A stretch of DNA of 64,000 nucleotides from Melitaea cinxia (Eukaryota > Arthropoda > Insecta > Lepidoptera > Nymphalidae). The position numbers and the translations under genes were made by a program. A model generated the notes under the pieces. It made no database searches. It had not been told where the DNA came from and saw only the letters and a program-made list of their open reading frames with translations. Of the stretch, positions 22,893 to 33,694 are shown one piece after another. The number at the start of each line of letters is the position of its first letter. The stretch's first letter is position 1. The stretch is from the NCBI RefSeq assembly GCF_905220565.1, contig NC_059408.1, positions 15,128,508 to 15,192,507 on the forward strand, in the 5' to 3' direction.

Positions 22893-23357
22893 ATTTTTAT
22901 TTCATGCCTATATATTATATAGATGCGTATTTTGATTTTAACAATATGGGGTAGCTAGTAATATTTAGCAGTTATATATATTATTTTATTTTGTGATGTT
23001 ACTATTTAAAAAGGCTTTAACAACAAAAACATTACGTTTTACACTCTTTAAAATGAATTTAAAATTATGTGCTATGATTTTTAGTATATTATTTGGTACT
23101 ATATTATTTGGTACTATAGTTTGACAGCCGCTGTCTTGAAACGAACAAGCTAATATATATTTAACATTTGTAAACAGTTACATGTATAAACTTATCAAAC
23201 ATAATCTTAAGTATCATTTAGTAATTGATTTAAATTAGAAAACTCCTTAATAGTTGTTTATCAGAACAGTTTTTAAGCAAAAGTTTATATAAATGGCGGC
23301 CTTTAAACAAGTGGTTCTTTCATTATATTTTATTAAAGTATATACTTTTTATTTTGA
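22893..23357. other. unannotated AT-rich stretch
   Basis: tatattatttggtacta is directly repeated at 23096-23120; otherwise nothing. Confidence 0.3.
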
Positions 23358-23689
23358 ACCAGCGGTGTCCTCGACCGCGTGGAATTTAATAAAAAAGTTA
23401 CTGTTCAGTACGCAGAGTTAGAAAATAAATAAATTACTAAAATAAAAGTAACTTAAGTTACTTCTTATTACATCAGCTGCCAATGAAAGTCCTGTCAAAA
23501 TCGATCGAGCCGTTTCAGAGATTAGGCGGAACAAACAGACAGACAGAGAGACAGAAAAATTGGTAAAAATGTTATGTTGATATTGATATATGTACCGTTT
23601 ATACATATCCATATGCATTTAGTAAAAAGCGGTTATTTTAATATTACAAACAGACGCTCCAGTTTTATTCATTTGTACCGGTGTATAGA
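23358..23689 (-). mobile_element. Helitron, non-autonomous (family B)
   Basis: Same order as 3697 and 7093: gaccgcgtggaattta, cagacagacagagagacag, gttattttaatattacaaac and the tatagat terminus. The CTAG side has mutated to ccag. Confidence 0.65.
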
Positions 23690-24513
23690 TAGTAAAGAGG
23701 CAACATTATTAAAATTAAGTAGGTACAAGTTTTTTTTTTCAAAATGTATAATTAAGATCTATGGTTAATTCCGTCACCAAGCAAATTAACATCTTACGCA
23801 ATTTTTTATTTTTCTAACAACTATAAGATATATTTGAATAATAAATTATTACTAATAGGACGTATACAATGTTACAAATAATCGTTTCGTCAATCCTTCG
23901 TTTTAAATGTATTACTTTAAAAAAATTTGGAGGCCCATATTCTCAATTCAACAATTATTTACATTTGTTATGTGATATCATCATCAAAATGAGTTTCAAT
24001 TTGAATGTTGATAGTACAATTTTCGGGAGAAAATTTTACCTAACCTTCTTTATTACTATAATAAATGGCATATTTTATAAGGAAACGACATGCGAATCGG
24101 TGAAATTGCATATGATTCCGTATATTTTTTATAGAGTTACATTTTACTATACTTTGATTAAGGATGAACTTGAGACGCCAATTATCTAATGATTTTTACT
24201 CGTAATTATAACATAAAGTTATTTCTAGTTACTCCGTTTTATTCTTCATATATTTTTAATAAATCTAATGATATAAAGGTATTAAGATACTTATTATATT
24301 CATAACTAACAGTAAAATAAAATCGTGTGACCGCGGCCCAAAAATCAATTCAAATACTTGTCAACTTGCAATAGTTCTACAGCCGATTAGTACGGCTACT
24401 GCACTTAACTCATAGATGGCATCTGTTATTTATAAGTATTTAAATGTGAAATTAAGTCATAATTACACATTTCAGTATAAGAAATAAAATTGATCATCAA
24501 TACGAGGATTACT
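23690..24513. other. unannotated AT-rich stretch with a 106-codon open frame
   Basis: The plus frame 23869-24189 is open for 106 codons but has no recognised domain. At this base composition a frame of that length is expected by chance about once in the window, so it is not called a gene. Confidence 0.3.
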
Positions 24514-24843
24514 CATCATCATCACTTCAGCCTATCGCAGTCCTGTGCTAGACATAGACTTCCACAAGTTCGCGCCAGAAATGGCGTGAACTCATGTGTA
24601 TTGCCCATAGTCACCACGCTGGGCAGGCGGATTGGTGACCGTAGGACTGGCTTTGTCGCACAGAAGACGCTGCTGCCCGTCTTCGGCCTATTTCAAAGCC
24701 AGCAGTAGGATGGATATCTCACCATTGGTCGATTTTATAAGTTCCAAGGTGGTAGTCAAACTGTGTTATCCTATCTTCGCCTCTTACGACACACACGGGA
24801 AGAGAGGGAGTGGCTATATTCTTTACTGCCGTAACCACACAGC
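24514..24843 (-). mobile_element. A-family SINE-like retroposon, full length
   Basis: The 3' tail, catcatcatcacttcagcct, is at the left. The 5' end reads ctgtgtggttacggc on the minus strand at the right. About 330 bp. Target duplication not clear. Confidence 0.8.
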
Positions 24844-25241
24844 ATAAAAAAAGAATAATGAATAAAAAACTTTTTAGTGTCGGATGCTGTCATCTGACAA
24901 ATAGCGTTATCACCAACCGGTGATAGCGGGATACCGGCCCTTAATGTAATAGATCGTAACATCTTGGTAATATCAAAGCGCTGTCAGGCGTTACGCTAAC
25001 GGGCTCCTACAAATGCTCTCTATATAGAATAAATATTTATTTTCCTCATCATTATTTATAGTAAAACATGTAACCATTCTCGTTACATAAACAGTGATAT
25101 AACTGTATATGCTTATGAGAAATTTGCTCGGTTATTGAAGGTTACTCCTTAAAAAAATCATATGAGGTGGTTTAAAAAGATATGGTAAGTTAAATCGTAT
25201 GAAACTGAACTGACTTTCAGTGACGCTGATGCTTAGTAAGG
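24844..25241. other. unannotated stretch
   Basis: No supported gene. tagtgtcggatgctgtcatc and caccaaccggtgatagcggg near 24880-24935 are GC-richer than their surroundings but unidentified. Confidence 0.3.
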
Positions 25242-25480
25242 CTGTGAGCAAAATCAAAAACAGCTTTATTCAAATAGGCTCCAAGAACACTTTCGAATCG
25301 TCATTTTACAAATTAAAACTTTAAAAATAAATTAAATTTATAGAAGTAAAGCTGCCACCGATTCGGAATGTAGATTCTGAAGAGAAGAATCGGGAAGAAA
25401 CTCCGCAGTTACTCTTTTGAAAAATAATATATACACTGTGTTTTAGTACAAAATTAGTAACATGTTGCATAAAAGACCTC
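25242..25480 (-). mobile_element. G-family LINE 3' end, well preserved
   Basis: aaacagctttattcaaatag (AATAAA on the minus strand), cgaatcgtcattttacaaat, accgattcggaatgtagatt and aaactccgcagttactcttt in order. This is the best G copy here. It is a 3' untranslated region of a LINE, with no coding part visible. Confidence 0.65.
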
Positions 25481-25640
25481 TTACAGCGCTTTTGTGTAAG
25501 AAAAAGTATTACTACTACATTTACTGTAACAAAACGGATAGCTAGCGTCGATTAATTATACTTTGATTAATTTAATAAAATATTTTAACGTTTCAATATT
25601 ATGGTAGTCGTTCCTAAGGAGTAAACTACAGTTTTTTTTT

Positions 25641-25745
25641 AAATATATAGACTAGCACTTGACTGCGATCTCACCTGATGGCAAGTGAAGATGCAGCCTA
25701 AGGTGGTGCGCGCTTGCATGCAATTTATTTGCACCAGCCAATATC
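25641..25745 (-). mobile_element. L-type LINE 3' end
   Basis: Poly-T followed by gactagcacttgactgcgat, ctcacctgatggcaagtga and gatgcagcctaaggtggtgc. Read on the minus strand, this is an A-tailed retroposon end. Assignment is from memory of recurring lepidopteran sequence. Confidence 0.4.
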
Positions 25746-25851
25746 AACAATTCCTAGTTATGTTAATAAAACATTATTATATATACTCGGTATGCGTTAT
25801 AGTATATACAAATCATCAATCAATCAAAGTCATCGCACCTGGCAACTGAGG

Positions 25852-25995
25852 TAGGGCACAGCAGGAATTTCCTGCTCAAAATATGGAGCAGCCCGACTGG
25901 GGTAGTACCTCGACCTACAGAAGATCACAGCAAAATAATACTGTTTTCAAGCAGTATTGTGTTCCTGTTGGTGAGTAAGGTGACCAGAAAAAACC
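25852..25995 (+). mobile_element. H-family element, 5' half
   Basis: aactgaggtagggcacagca to ggtgagtaaggtgaccaga. The 3' half with the A-rich tail is missing. Confidence 0.75.
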
Positions 25996-26130
25996 TAAGA
26001 ATTGACTCCTGAGCTTATCGTTACAAGAGCAGTTTTTCAGTTACTTTAGGTACGGAGGTGATAGTAAATCCAACCTGGAGTAGAAGAACCGAATAAAATT
26101 ACGCCCCGATCCCTATTCTGACCAGGACGA

Positions 26131-26195
26131 TGATTCAACCTATAGTATTCTACTGCTGGTCATAGGTCTCATTCTTCGTATAGGTAAAGGATTCT
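26131..26195 (-). mobile_element. C-family SINE, 3' tail only, degenerate
   Basis: ttctactgctggtcatagg then tctcattcttcgtataggta. Confidence 0.4.
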
Positions 26196-26253
26196 CTTAA
26201 CAGGAGAAAATATCAATACCCAGGAGTAGAATATGTAGAGGATGTCGAACATA

Positions 26254-26459
26254 TCTAATATATACAATTCTCGTGTCGCGGTGTTTGTAGTTAAACTCCT
26301 CCAAAACGGCTTGACCGATTCTCACGAAATTTTGTGTGCATATCGGGTAGGTCTGAGAATCGAACAACATTTATTTTTCATACCCCTAAGTTATAACGAG
26401 GGGGGGATTGAGGAAGTTAATAACATATATGCCAAAACAACGTTTGCGAGGTCAGCTAG
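26254..26459 (+). mobile_element. Helitron, non-autonomous (AACAACGTTTGCGG type)
   Basis: Starts TCTAATATATACAATTCTCG after A and ends gcgaggtcaGCTAG before T. Internal landmarks actcctccaaaacggcttga and atatcgggtaggtctgagaa match the copy at 48712. 206 bp. Confidence 0.75.
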
Positions 26460-26755
26460 TATAGATATATAAAGATTACAATAAATCAACTAATATTCAA
26501 TCAAGTACCCATAAATCCGCAAATAATCTTGAGACTCAGATTTATCTTAATTAATAGATGTGGAGACTGGACGTTATTATCGTCATCAATAGAATAAACA
26601 CTCCTAATGGATATCATTTGTCTCAACGTATATTTACTGTCCTAATTGTGAGATATGATTCTGTTATGAAATATTTGAGTAACGCAAGAGCAGAAAGATT
26701 GAAATAAATCGAGGAAGCACGTTCCAACGAAAATTCTAATAACATTGACAGATAG
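26460..26755. other. unannotated stretch
   Basis: No supported gene or repeat. Confidence 0.3.
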
Positions 26756-26835
26756 GTACGTTTTTAAAAGAGTAACTTGCGAATTTCTTGCCGGTTCTTC
26801 TCTGCCGAACTTACAATCCGAATGGATAGGGTACA
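26756..26835 (+). mobile_element. G-family fragment, opposite orientation
   Basis: The reverse complement of the G core: aaagagtaacttgcgaattt then cttgccggttcttctctgcc. Confidence 0.55.
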
Positions 26836-26869
26836 ATAGAGTACACCCTAATAATAACTGAAATTTTAA

Positions 26870-27215
26870 TCATTTTTGAATATCATATCAAAAATTGACC
26901 GCTCCAGCGGGATTCGAACCCGCGTCTCCGACTGACCGTGTCGGCGCTCTAGCCAATTAAGCTATGAACGATGTACCCGCTAGAGCGAAATTCTTGATAT
27001 GATGATTTTTATTTTCGGTTTAAGCGAACCGTGGCGCCGTCTATAGTGAGTTCTTTAAAGAGACCCGTAACTATTCAAAGTTTCATATTACAATGAAAAT
27101 CTTTGACAGGAGACGACACCATGCTATTTTTAATATGTACGATTTTATTTTTGTGTTACCCACACATTTGAAATTCTAAACATTTTTGAATATCATATCA
27201 AAAATTGACCGAAAT
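26870..27215 (-). mobile_element. T-family tRNA-like SINE mosaic
   Basis: Minus strand 26975-26895: agcttaattggctagagcgc, stem CCGAC/GTCGG, T arm GCGGG-TTCGAAT-CCCGC. The loop base before the anticodon is C, not the invariant T, and the acceptor stem is imperfect. The tail block atttttgaatatcatatcaa-aaattgaccg occurs at 26870-26900 and again at 27183-27213. Between them lies 27130-27177, a block in plus orientation shared with 14606-14655. Confidence 0.6.
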
Positions 27216-28814
27216 TTTAATTTTTAAGATGGTGGTTCGAAAGCGCATTTGAAACCTATCCAAACAGATTAATATTACTTTTGATTTTGAGTCGAATAAT
27301 GTGGTAAGTTTTACTTCGAATGTAGAAGAAAATAGCTGGACAGTGAGCGTCACTCCTTGAAGGAGAATATCAATAAAACGTCTAGTGTTTGTGAAGTTAG
27401 TCTAATGGCTGAGATAATATCTCAATATTAGCTCTCGCCACTGATATAAAAATCAGCCAATCTAATACAGAATAGTAACTATAATAAAAATGGATTACGG
27501 ACCCAGCGTAAAGTAAGCGGTCGTCTGTTGTTTGTTTTATCGATTCTATTAAATAGATTGACCTTGACTGTACTAAAAATAAAAAGGATCTCAATAAAAT
27601 CGCAATACTCAACAGTAACTACCAAACGCCCTGAAATACCCAAATTTTATTAAGTTGTAGTCATCCCAGTACTAAAACCAAGCCTTATTTAAGAACGTCC
27701 ATTCGAAAGATCAAGTATCCGAATGTCATCGACATCTGGCCGTAAACAAGTCTAAAGTATGTTCTCTTGTAAGTCCGCACTTTCATTTTCCTTTCTGTGA
27801 GACACTTGAAGTCGGTGTGTGGCTTAAAATGATAAACGGATGCGATATTTTGAACATTAAATATAATATTTTTTGACAGTGTTAAGTTTGAAGATAATAA
27901 TTAATTTATAATCTATGCACCACACACTTAACTTAGTCTTAAAAACATAGTAAAATAATGTGGAAGAACTTTTTGATGTCTCTATCAGTATATATATATA
28001 TTTTTTTTAAATTAACTCAAGGCGTCTATTGATATTTTTTATTGTTACCGCAAATAACGGTTCGTCCTATTTTTTTTTAATAGTTCGTTTAAAGCAATTT
28101 AGATTTCGAATTTTTAATGAAAATAGGAATTCTTAGTGCCTAGTCATCCAACCGGACTTATTATTACGCGTAATTAAGTTAATATAAATCATGGATACAT
28201 TGAAAATTTCACTATTTACTGTTATTTAACGATATAGAGAAAAATTTTAACAATTAATAAAAAAAAAAATATTTGTAAATAAGAAAAAACTCTGATAGGT
28301 TCCGTTAACATCAAGTCTAAACTACCTGTTATTCATTATTCAGTCTTTGAGTATTATTCAATTAAAATACTTGTGTTATAAAGTTGATGATTTTTGTTTT
28401 TACTTAAATACAGTTAAGGAAAATGCTACAAAGTTATTATAATTTAATCTAATTGTCTAAATAATAATTTTTCCTCTACCTAAAAAATCTGTAACTCTCC
28501 TCATTTACGAATATTTTTTGTATTTTCAATGTTCAATGTTCTGTAAAACATATTTGAATTAAAATTCCGTGGCTCACCATTGATCCCAGTGATCCCAACG
28601 GCTAAAAAGGGATCTGTGTAACGGTTGCCCACATGATTACAAAATAACATATTAAACAAGCGGATTTAGTACCGTTTTTACGTGACATTTATACAAATAT
28701 ATGATTTTTTTTGTTACATATATTATCATCTTCATCGTATAAAATATGTGAATCTTAGTAAAGTTATTTGTGGCATCAAATAGTGATTGTCGTAATGTCT
28801 TTTCTTTTTACGTG
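27216..28814. other. unannotated AT-rich stretch
   Basis: No supported gene. Note gatcccagtgatcccaacgg at 28583, a short direct repeat of gatccca. Confidence 0.3.
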
Positions 28815-29045
28815 GGGAAAATCCATCATGGATACCCTCCGGCACGGGGGCGCCAGAGGGTTATGTCAGACTCTCACTGACTAAAAAAACCACCACGTGT
28901 GAGCAGTCGTCTGCTTGGGTGGGGCGAGATGGGGTCGCGCTAGCATTCGCTGCCTCGCCCCGGCGGTAGGCCCGGACGAAACCTCCGGGCCCCGGCACAA
29001 TGGTGGGGGTGGCCTCACTCACAACAAGGCCTACAAGGCAAGACA
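28815..29045. repeat. GC-rich dispersed-type repeat with hairpin
   Basis: This 230-bp patch is far richer in GC than anything nearby. It contains accctccggcacgggggcgc-cagagggt (28837-28864), with a 6-bp outer stem (accctc/gagggt), and accaccacgtgtgagcag. It reads like the conserved end of a mobile element (I recall similar sequence in Lepidoptera), but there is only one copy here. The 61-codon (minus) and 86-codon (plus) frames are products of the GC content. Confidence 0.4.
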
Positions 29046-29250
29046 TGTGGGGTCAATGTCTGCTTCAGCCTATGATATGAAGTATGTGGTGTACCCTACC
29101 TCAAACTTCATTTCTATATTAGACAATAGATTAAGCTTAATCTACCACTCCGCCTATATGAAGAAAGCACAGTAATAACACATACATGTATAGTAATTAG
29201 TGCTGATTTTAGTTAAATAAAAATACTATTAAATATGTAACTACTGCTAA

Positions 29251-29472
29251 CTGAGGTTGGGCACAGCAGGAATTTCCTGCTAAAAATATGGAGCAGCCCG
29301 ACTGGGGTAGTACCTCGACCTTACAGAAGATCACAGCTAAATAATACTGCTTTCAAGCAGTATTGTGTTCCTGTTGGTGAGTAAGGTGACCAGAGCTCGA
29401 GCTGCGCGAGGTTGCAAGCGTCTATCAGGTGAGCCGTACGCTTGTTTGCCGAACTAGGGTTATAAAAAAAAA
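29251..29472 (+). mobile_element. H-family SINE-like retroposon with internal deletion
   Basis: aactgaggttgggcacagca to aactagggttataaaaaaaa. About 60 bp between ccagagctcg and gcaagcgtctatcag is lost. The hairpin aatactgctt-tc-aagcagtatt at 29343-29364 is intact. Confidence 0.75.
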
Positions 29473-29532
29473 TGTAATGATAAGTGTGACATATTATCCA
29501 ATTTAATTACAATATTTTAGCTCGTTGAAATA

Positions 29533-31116
29533 CAGGGTGGCCGATCACTTGACGTCATAAAAAAAAATTTAGGTCCGGTATGTTGTGGGGTATCCGAATC
29601 ACCCCCATGTATGTTACGCGATTTTTTATAGTTTAGGAGTTATGAATTTTTTTCGATTTTATGAGAAATTTCGACTTGACCATCTTAAAAAATTTCTAAA
29701 AAAAAAAGCAAAAATTTTTTTAGAGTTTTATTTTTTGCAACTGAATTCGCATAAGTTATACTTTTATGCATAAAATAATCAGCTTCGTCGCTTTGATGAA
29801 AGTTATGAAAATGTTGGTTTAAAGTCAAAAATCTACGTTCCGTGAATTAGGACTTAAATTTTCAACTTTAAATTAAAAATCTAAACAGGTGACCTTATGA
29901 TTTTTTAGTTGGTCTTAAAAATGCGCCAGACTCTCAGCTTTTATAATAATTAAAAAAAAGCCGTACTTAATATGGAAAATTTGGCTAAAATCGGTCTTCA
30001 AAGACAGCAAGATGGAGAATCCTTAAAATTAGCCTATTGATTAAAAAAATTTTTTTATCATTCCTAAGGCTAATTAATGATTAGAAAATGCTGGAAACCT
30101 ATTTCGTTGGTTGGATAAGAAAAGTTTTAGGCTTTTAAGTAAGAACGAGATCATAATGTTAAAATCATTTAATATTTTTAAAATTTATAATAAATGTTCA
30201 ACGTGGCCAGTTCCAGAAACAATACACATTCTATACCGTCGTAAAAAACGGCAAATTTTACCTGCAATAACAATGGGCTGAAAGAATAAGAAACTATATT
30301 GCTATCTCCCTCACTCTCGGTGGCAAAGAGGCCGATCGCAACCGATCAAAGCTAGTTCGTTAGTTACTGATCTCAGTTGTGCTCACATTGTGTTTACTGC
30401 TACTTGTGTCACCATTCGTTATTTCATTGCTGCTGAAGGTGGCCACGTTGAACATTTATTATAAATTTTAAAAATATTAAATGATTTTAACATTATGATC
30501 TCGTTCTTACTTAAAAGCCTAAAACTTTTCTTATCCAACCAACGAAATAGGTTTCCAGCATTTTCTAATCATTAATTAGCCTTAGGAATGATAAAAAATT
30601 TTTTTTAATCAATAGGCTAATTTTAAGGATTCTCCATCTTGCTGTCTTTGAAGACCGATTTTAGCCAAATTTTCCATATTAAGTACGGCTTTTTTTTAAT
30701 TATTATAAAAGCTGAGAGTCTGGCGCATTTTTAAGACCAACTAAAAAATCATAAGGTCACCTGTTTAGATTTTTAATTTAAAGTTGAAAATTTAAGTCCT
30801 AATTCACGGAACGTAGATTTTTGACTTTAGACCAACATTTTCATAACTTTCATCAAAGCGACGAAGCTGATTATTTTATGCATAAAAGTATAACTTATGC
30901 GAATTCAGTTGCAAAAAATAAAACTCTAAAAAAATTTTTGCTTTTTTTTTTAGAAATTTTTTAAGATGGTCAAGTCGAAATTTCTCATAAAATCGAAAAA
31001 AATTCATAACTCCTAAACTATAAAAAATCGCGTAACATACATGGGGGTGATTCGGATACCCCACAACATACCGGACCTAAATTTTTTTTTATGACGTCAA
31101 GTGATCGGCCACCCTG
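29533..31116. mobile_element. 1.58-kb foldback element, nearly perfect palindrome, TA TSD
   Basis: The left arm 29530-30209 and right arm 30440-31119 are reverse complements over 680 bp with no net gap: every checked pair of positions sums to 60649. Two single-base differences were seen, near 29819 and 30048. The termini read CAGGGTGGCCGATCAC...CCACCCTG with TA on each side, as in Tc1/mariner-type insertion. The 230-bp spacer (30210-30439) contains a TCAGTT initiator-like site at 30373. No transposase is recognisable. The 62-codon frame found once in each arm is the same AT-rich frame read from both strands. Confidence 0.85.
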
Positions 31117-31330
31117 TATAATCATCGATCAAAATTTTTACGTCCATGCAAGTCGATCGCGAAAAAATTAGGGCGTTAATCTCATTAGTTCCACTTATTA
31201 GTGAGCCTTAATTGATTTTCCTTTACGTGTTATTAATTGAAGCGATTTCGTAAGTATCTTATGGAAAGAACATGCTATCACAAAATTAAAAGTCTTCCAT
31301 TCGATGAAATATAATAAAACAATGTTATTT

Positions 31331-31450
31331 AATGAAACAACTTTTTTCGGATTTTATCGCGGTTTATTATAAGCTTTTGATTCCCGACTTTTCGGATACT
31401 TTACAGCAACCATGGTCACGGGAAGACTAGATCTAAGGCGGCTAGATTAG
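31331..31450 (+). mobile_element. J-family inverted-repeat element, partial
   Basis: aatgaaacaacttttttcgg, attttatcgcggtttatta, then cggatactttacagcaacca and tggtcacggg. The beginning matches, in reverse complement, the right end of the copy at 53205-53352. Confidence 0.55.
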
Positions 31451-31639
31451 AACGATTTTGATATATCACCGTCCGTAATAACTTTTTACTCGCCTGGTTT
31501 AAGATTTTTGCGCTCCCTAGGATGTCGTTTTTTGGTGAAATCTTGACACACGTAGGGATAGATTTTGGTTCTGCATCTCTTCAAGAAATTTAATGATGTT
31601 ATAAATCTTGTAAAACAAAACAATGTTATACAAGTTTTT

Positions 31640-31847
31640 GAAGTAAAACTTCTCTACGTACGCTTGACTTGGAAAGTAAGCTGGTGTATGCGTTACGCGA
31701 GCGTTACGGAAAGTGTAATCAGGCGAAGTGAATGGAAGTTGAGAAGGAGATATAAGTTAGTGAAGATAGAAATAGAGAGAGTTACATTTCGGCAACTAAA
31801 GAAATTTTACTTCAGTCGTGTGGTCTAAAACACACTCGTTTTTTTTA
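31640..31847 (+). mobile_element. E-family MITE-like element
   Basis: gaagtaaaacttctctacgt to attttacttcagtcgtgtgg plus tctaaaacacactcg, 208 bp. The 87-codon frame at 31565-31828 runs through this repeat and is not a gene. Confidence 0.65.
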
Positions 31848-33360
31848 GGCTGGTGAAACGTTAGAGTTCGTTTATATACTTGAACTCTGTATATCTGTAC
31901 GTACTGTTATATCCCATTTTATAACGTAGTAAAAGCTTTATAAGCATTTATACTATACACATGTTTTCCTTTAGTTTAATTATTAGTCAGCAATTTCATT
32001 GTTCCTTTTCTTTATTAATAATATTTTACTTTAAAACAGTCAGTGTTAGACTCAGAGCCCCGAGTAGATCGGACATCGATTAAAGTTCGGAAGTCAATTA
32101 TCCAACATTGTGTCCAATCTTTTTGAATAAAGTGTAGAGTAGTTTTTTTTTTAAAGAGACACAGGGTCGGCCTCCTAACAACCGACTCTTTATTAAAAAA
32201 TCATAATAATAATATTTGAAACAATGTTCCAAAACAACGTGTACGTAGTAAAATATAAATTATTATAAAGAAGAATTCAAAATACAAATTCTTAACATCT
32301 ATCATAAAACATTTTTATAAACATAATAAAACAAGAAATGAGGTTATTATTTCCATATATAAAGCCTATATAATATGTGGATACGCCACACCATTGAGTG
32401 GATAGTACCACTTCTGGCTGTAAAAAAGACTGTAGAAGACCGCAGAAAGATCCACATACTTTTTAATAAACATGTTTTCAATATAAATACATTCGAAAAA
32501 TAAAAAATAAAACAGTTGCCTTTCAAAACTAAACAAACTCTAAAACCGACCATAAAATAATATTTAACATTGAGTTAGACAAACAATGCTTCAAATTCAG
32601 TGCAATTAATTTAATTTTAGCCGAGTTTAGATCGCCATTATACATTAATGCGCTTCAATAAATTATTGAACGTATGAAGGACGGTTTTAAAAAGGTAATC
32701 TAATAGTAGACTTAATGCTACTCGTTCAATACTTAGTAAAGAGCTTCTTGCGTCAAATTGAAGAATTTATGCATTTTCATGTACGAAATACTCTAAAATA
32801 AAGTCTGAATTAAGAAAATATAAATGGATTAAGCATATTTTAGCCTAAATCATTCTTCCGAATTGCCAAAGTTTAAATAATGGTTAAAGACGATGTACCT
32901 GGTATGAAATGAATATATGCTATTAGACATGTCTTTCATTGAAAAAAAAAACAATGTCCAGTTCTGTCGTGAATAAGTAATAGGCAGTCAATCATTTTCA
33001 TTGTTTTTGTAAAATTTAAGCATCAGTACCTAACTTAGGCCTGTTTTATTAAACTTATTTACACTATGTATAATGACATATCAAACGAATTCAATTTACC
33101 GATTTCGACATTTATATAATAATTCACTGTCTTTTACCTAAGCGCGGAAGAGTTGACCTTACAATATTTTGGTAAATATATTTAATGAACAAAATGTCCT
33201 TTTATCGATAAAATTAATACATTATCGATTTTTGTCAATTTCATCGCCAACCTTTCAGCTGAGTAGCGTAATAGAGCCTTTTGTATACAAACTTTTTATT
33301 TAATAAGAGAGAAGATTCTTGAACCGATAACCATTTACTGTTGACCATAATTATTTATAT
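31848..33360. other. unannotated AT-rich stretch
   Basis: No supported gene. 32050-32120 (gagccccgagtagatcggac) is locally GC-richer but unidentified. The 68-codon minus frame at 32347-32553 has no domain. Confidence 0.3.
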
Positions 33361-33475
33361 ATTAAACAACTTCAAAAAAGGATCAGGTTCTCAATCCAAT
33401 GGTAGGTTTTTTATGTCTTACCTTATAACTTTTTACTGTTTGTATCGATTGTAATTTTTTTTTTTTTTTTTTTTA
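33361..33475 (+). mobile_element. D-family fragment ending in poly-T
   Basis: aaacaacttcaaaaaaggat then caggttctcaatccaatggt and ataactttttactgtttgta, diverged D terminus; an 18-base T run follows. Confidence 0.45.
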
Positions 33476-33512
33476 GAGAGAGTTAGTGTTTAAGGCTTAT
33501 TATTATAGAATA

Positions 33513-33680
33513 GAGTAGAATATACTTTATTGCACACCACTCGGAGATTTTTTTTTTTACATAAAACAGTTATTTATACATAGAGATAGTAATGTACAAA
33601 GGCGGTCTTATCGCTTAGTAGCGATCTCTTCCAGACAACCTTTAGATATAGGATAATATGCATTGAAAAGGTAGCAGCGC
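33513..33680 (-). mobile_element. LINE 3' end (gtgtgcaataaag type)
   Basis: On the minus strand: ttgtctggaagagatcgcta, then taagaccgcctttgtacatt and gtggtgtgcaataaagtata. This is the 3' untranslated end and AATAAA signal of a LINE. The same scheme appears on the plus strand at 40118 and 47950. Confidence 0.6.
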
Positions 33681-33694
33681 AATTATCTATATAA

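Noticed and set aside
23869..24189. 106-codon open frame as a small membrane protein or receptor fragment
   Set aside because: No recognisable motif. At about 70% AT a frame of this size is expected roughly once by chance in a window this long on six frames.
26895..26975. Functional tRNA gene on the minus strand
   Set aside because: Good T arm and anticodon stem, but C at the invariant U33 position, an imperfect acceptor stem and the shared SINE tail.
29585..29773. 62-codon protein encoded twice (also 30876-31064)
   Set aside because: The two copies are the two arms of the palindrome; the peptide is Lys/Phe-rich low complexity with no support as a gene.
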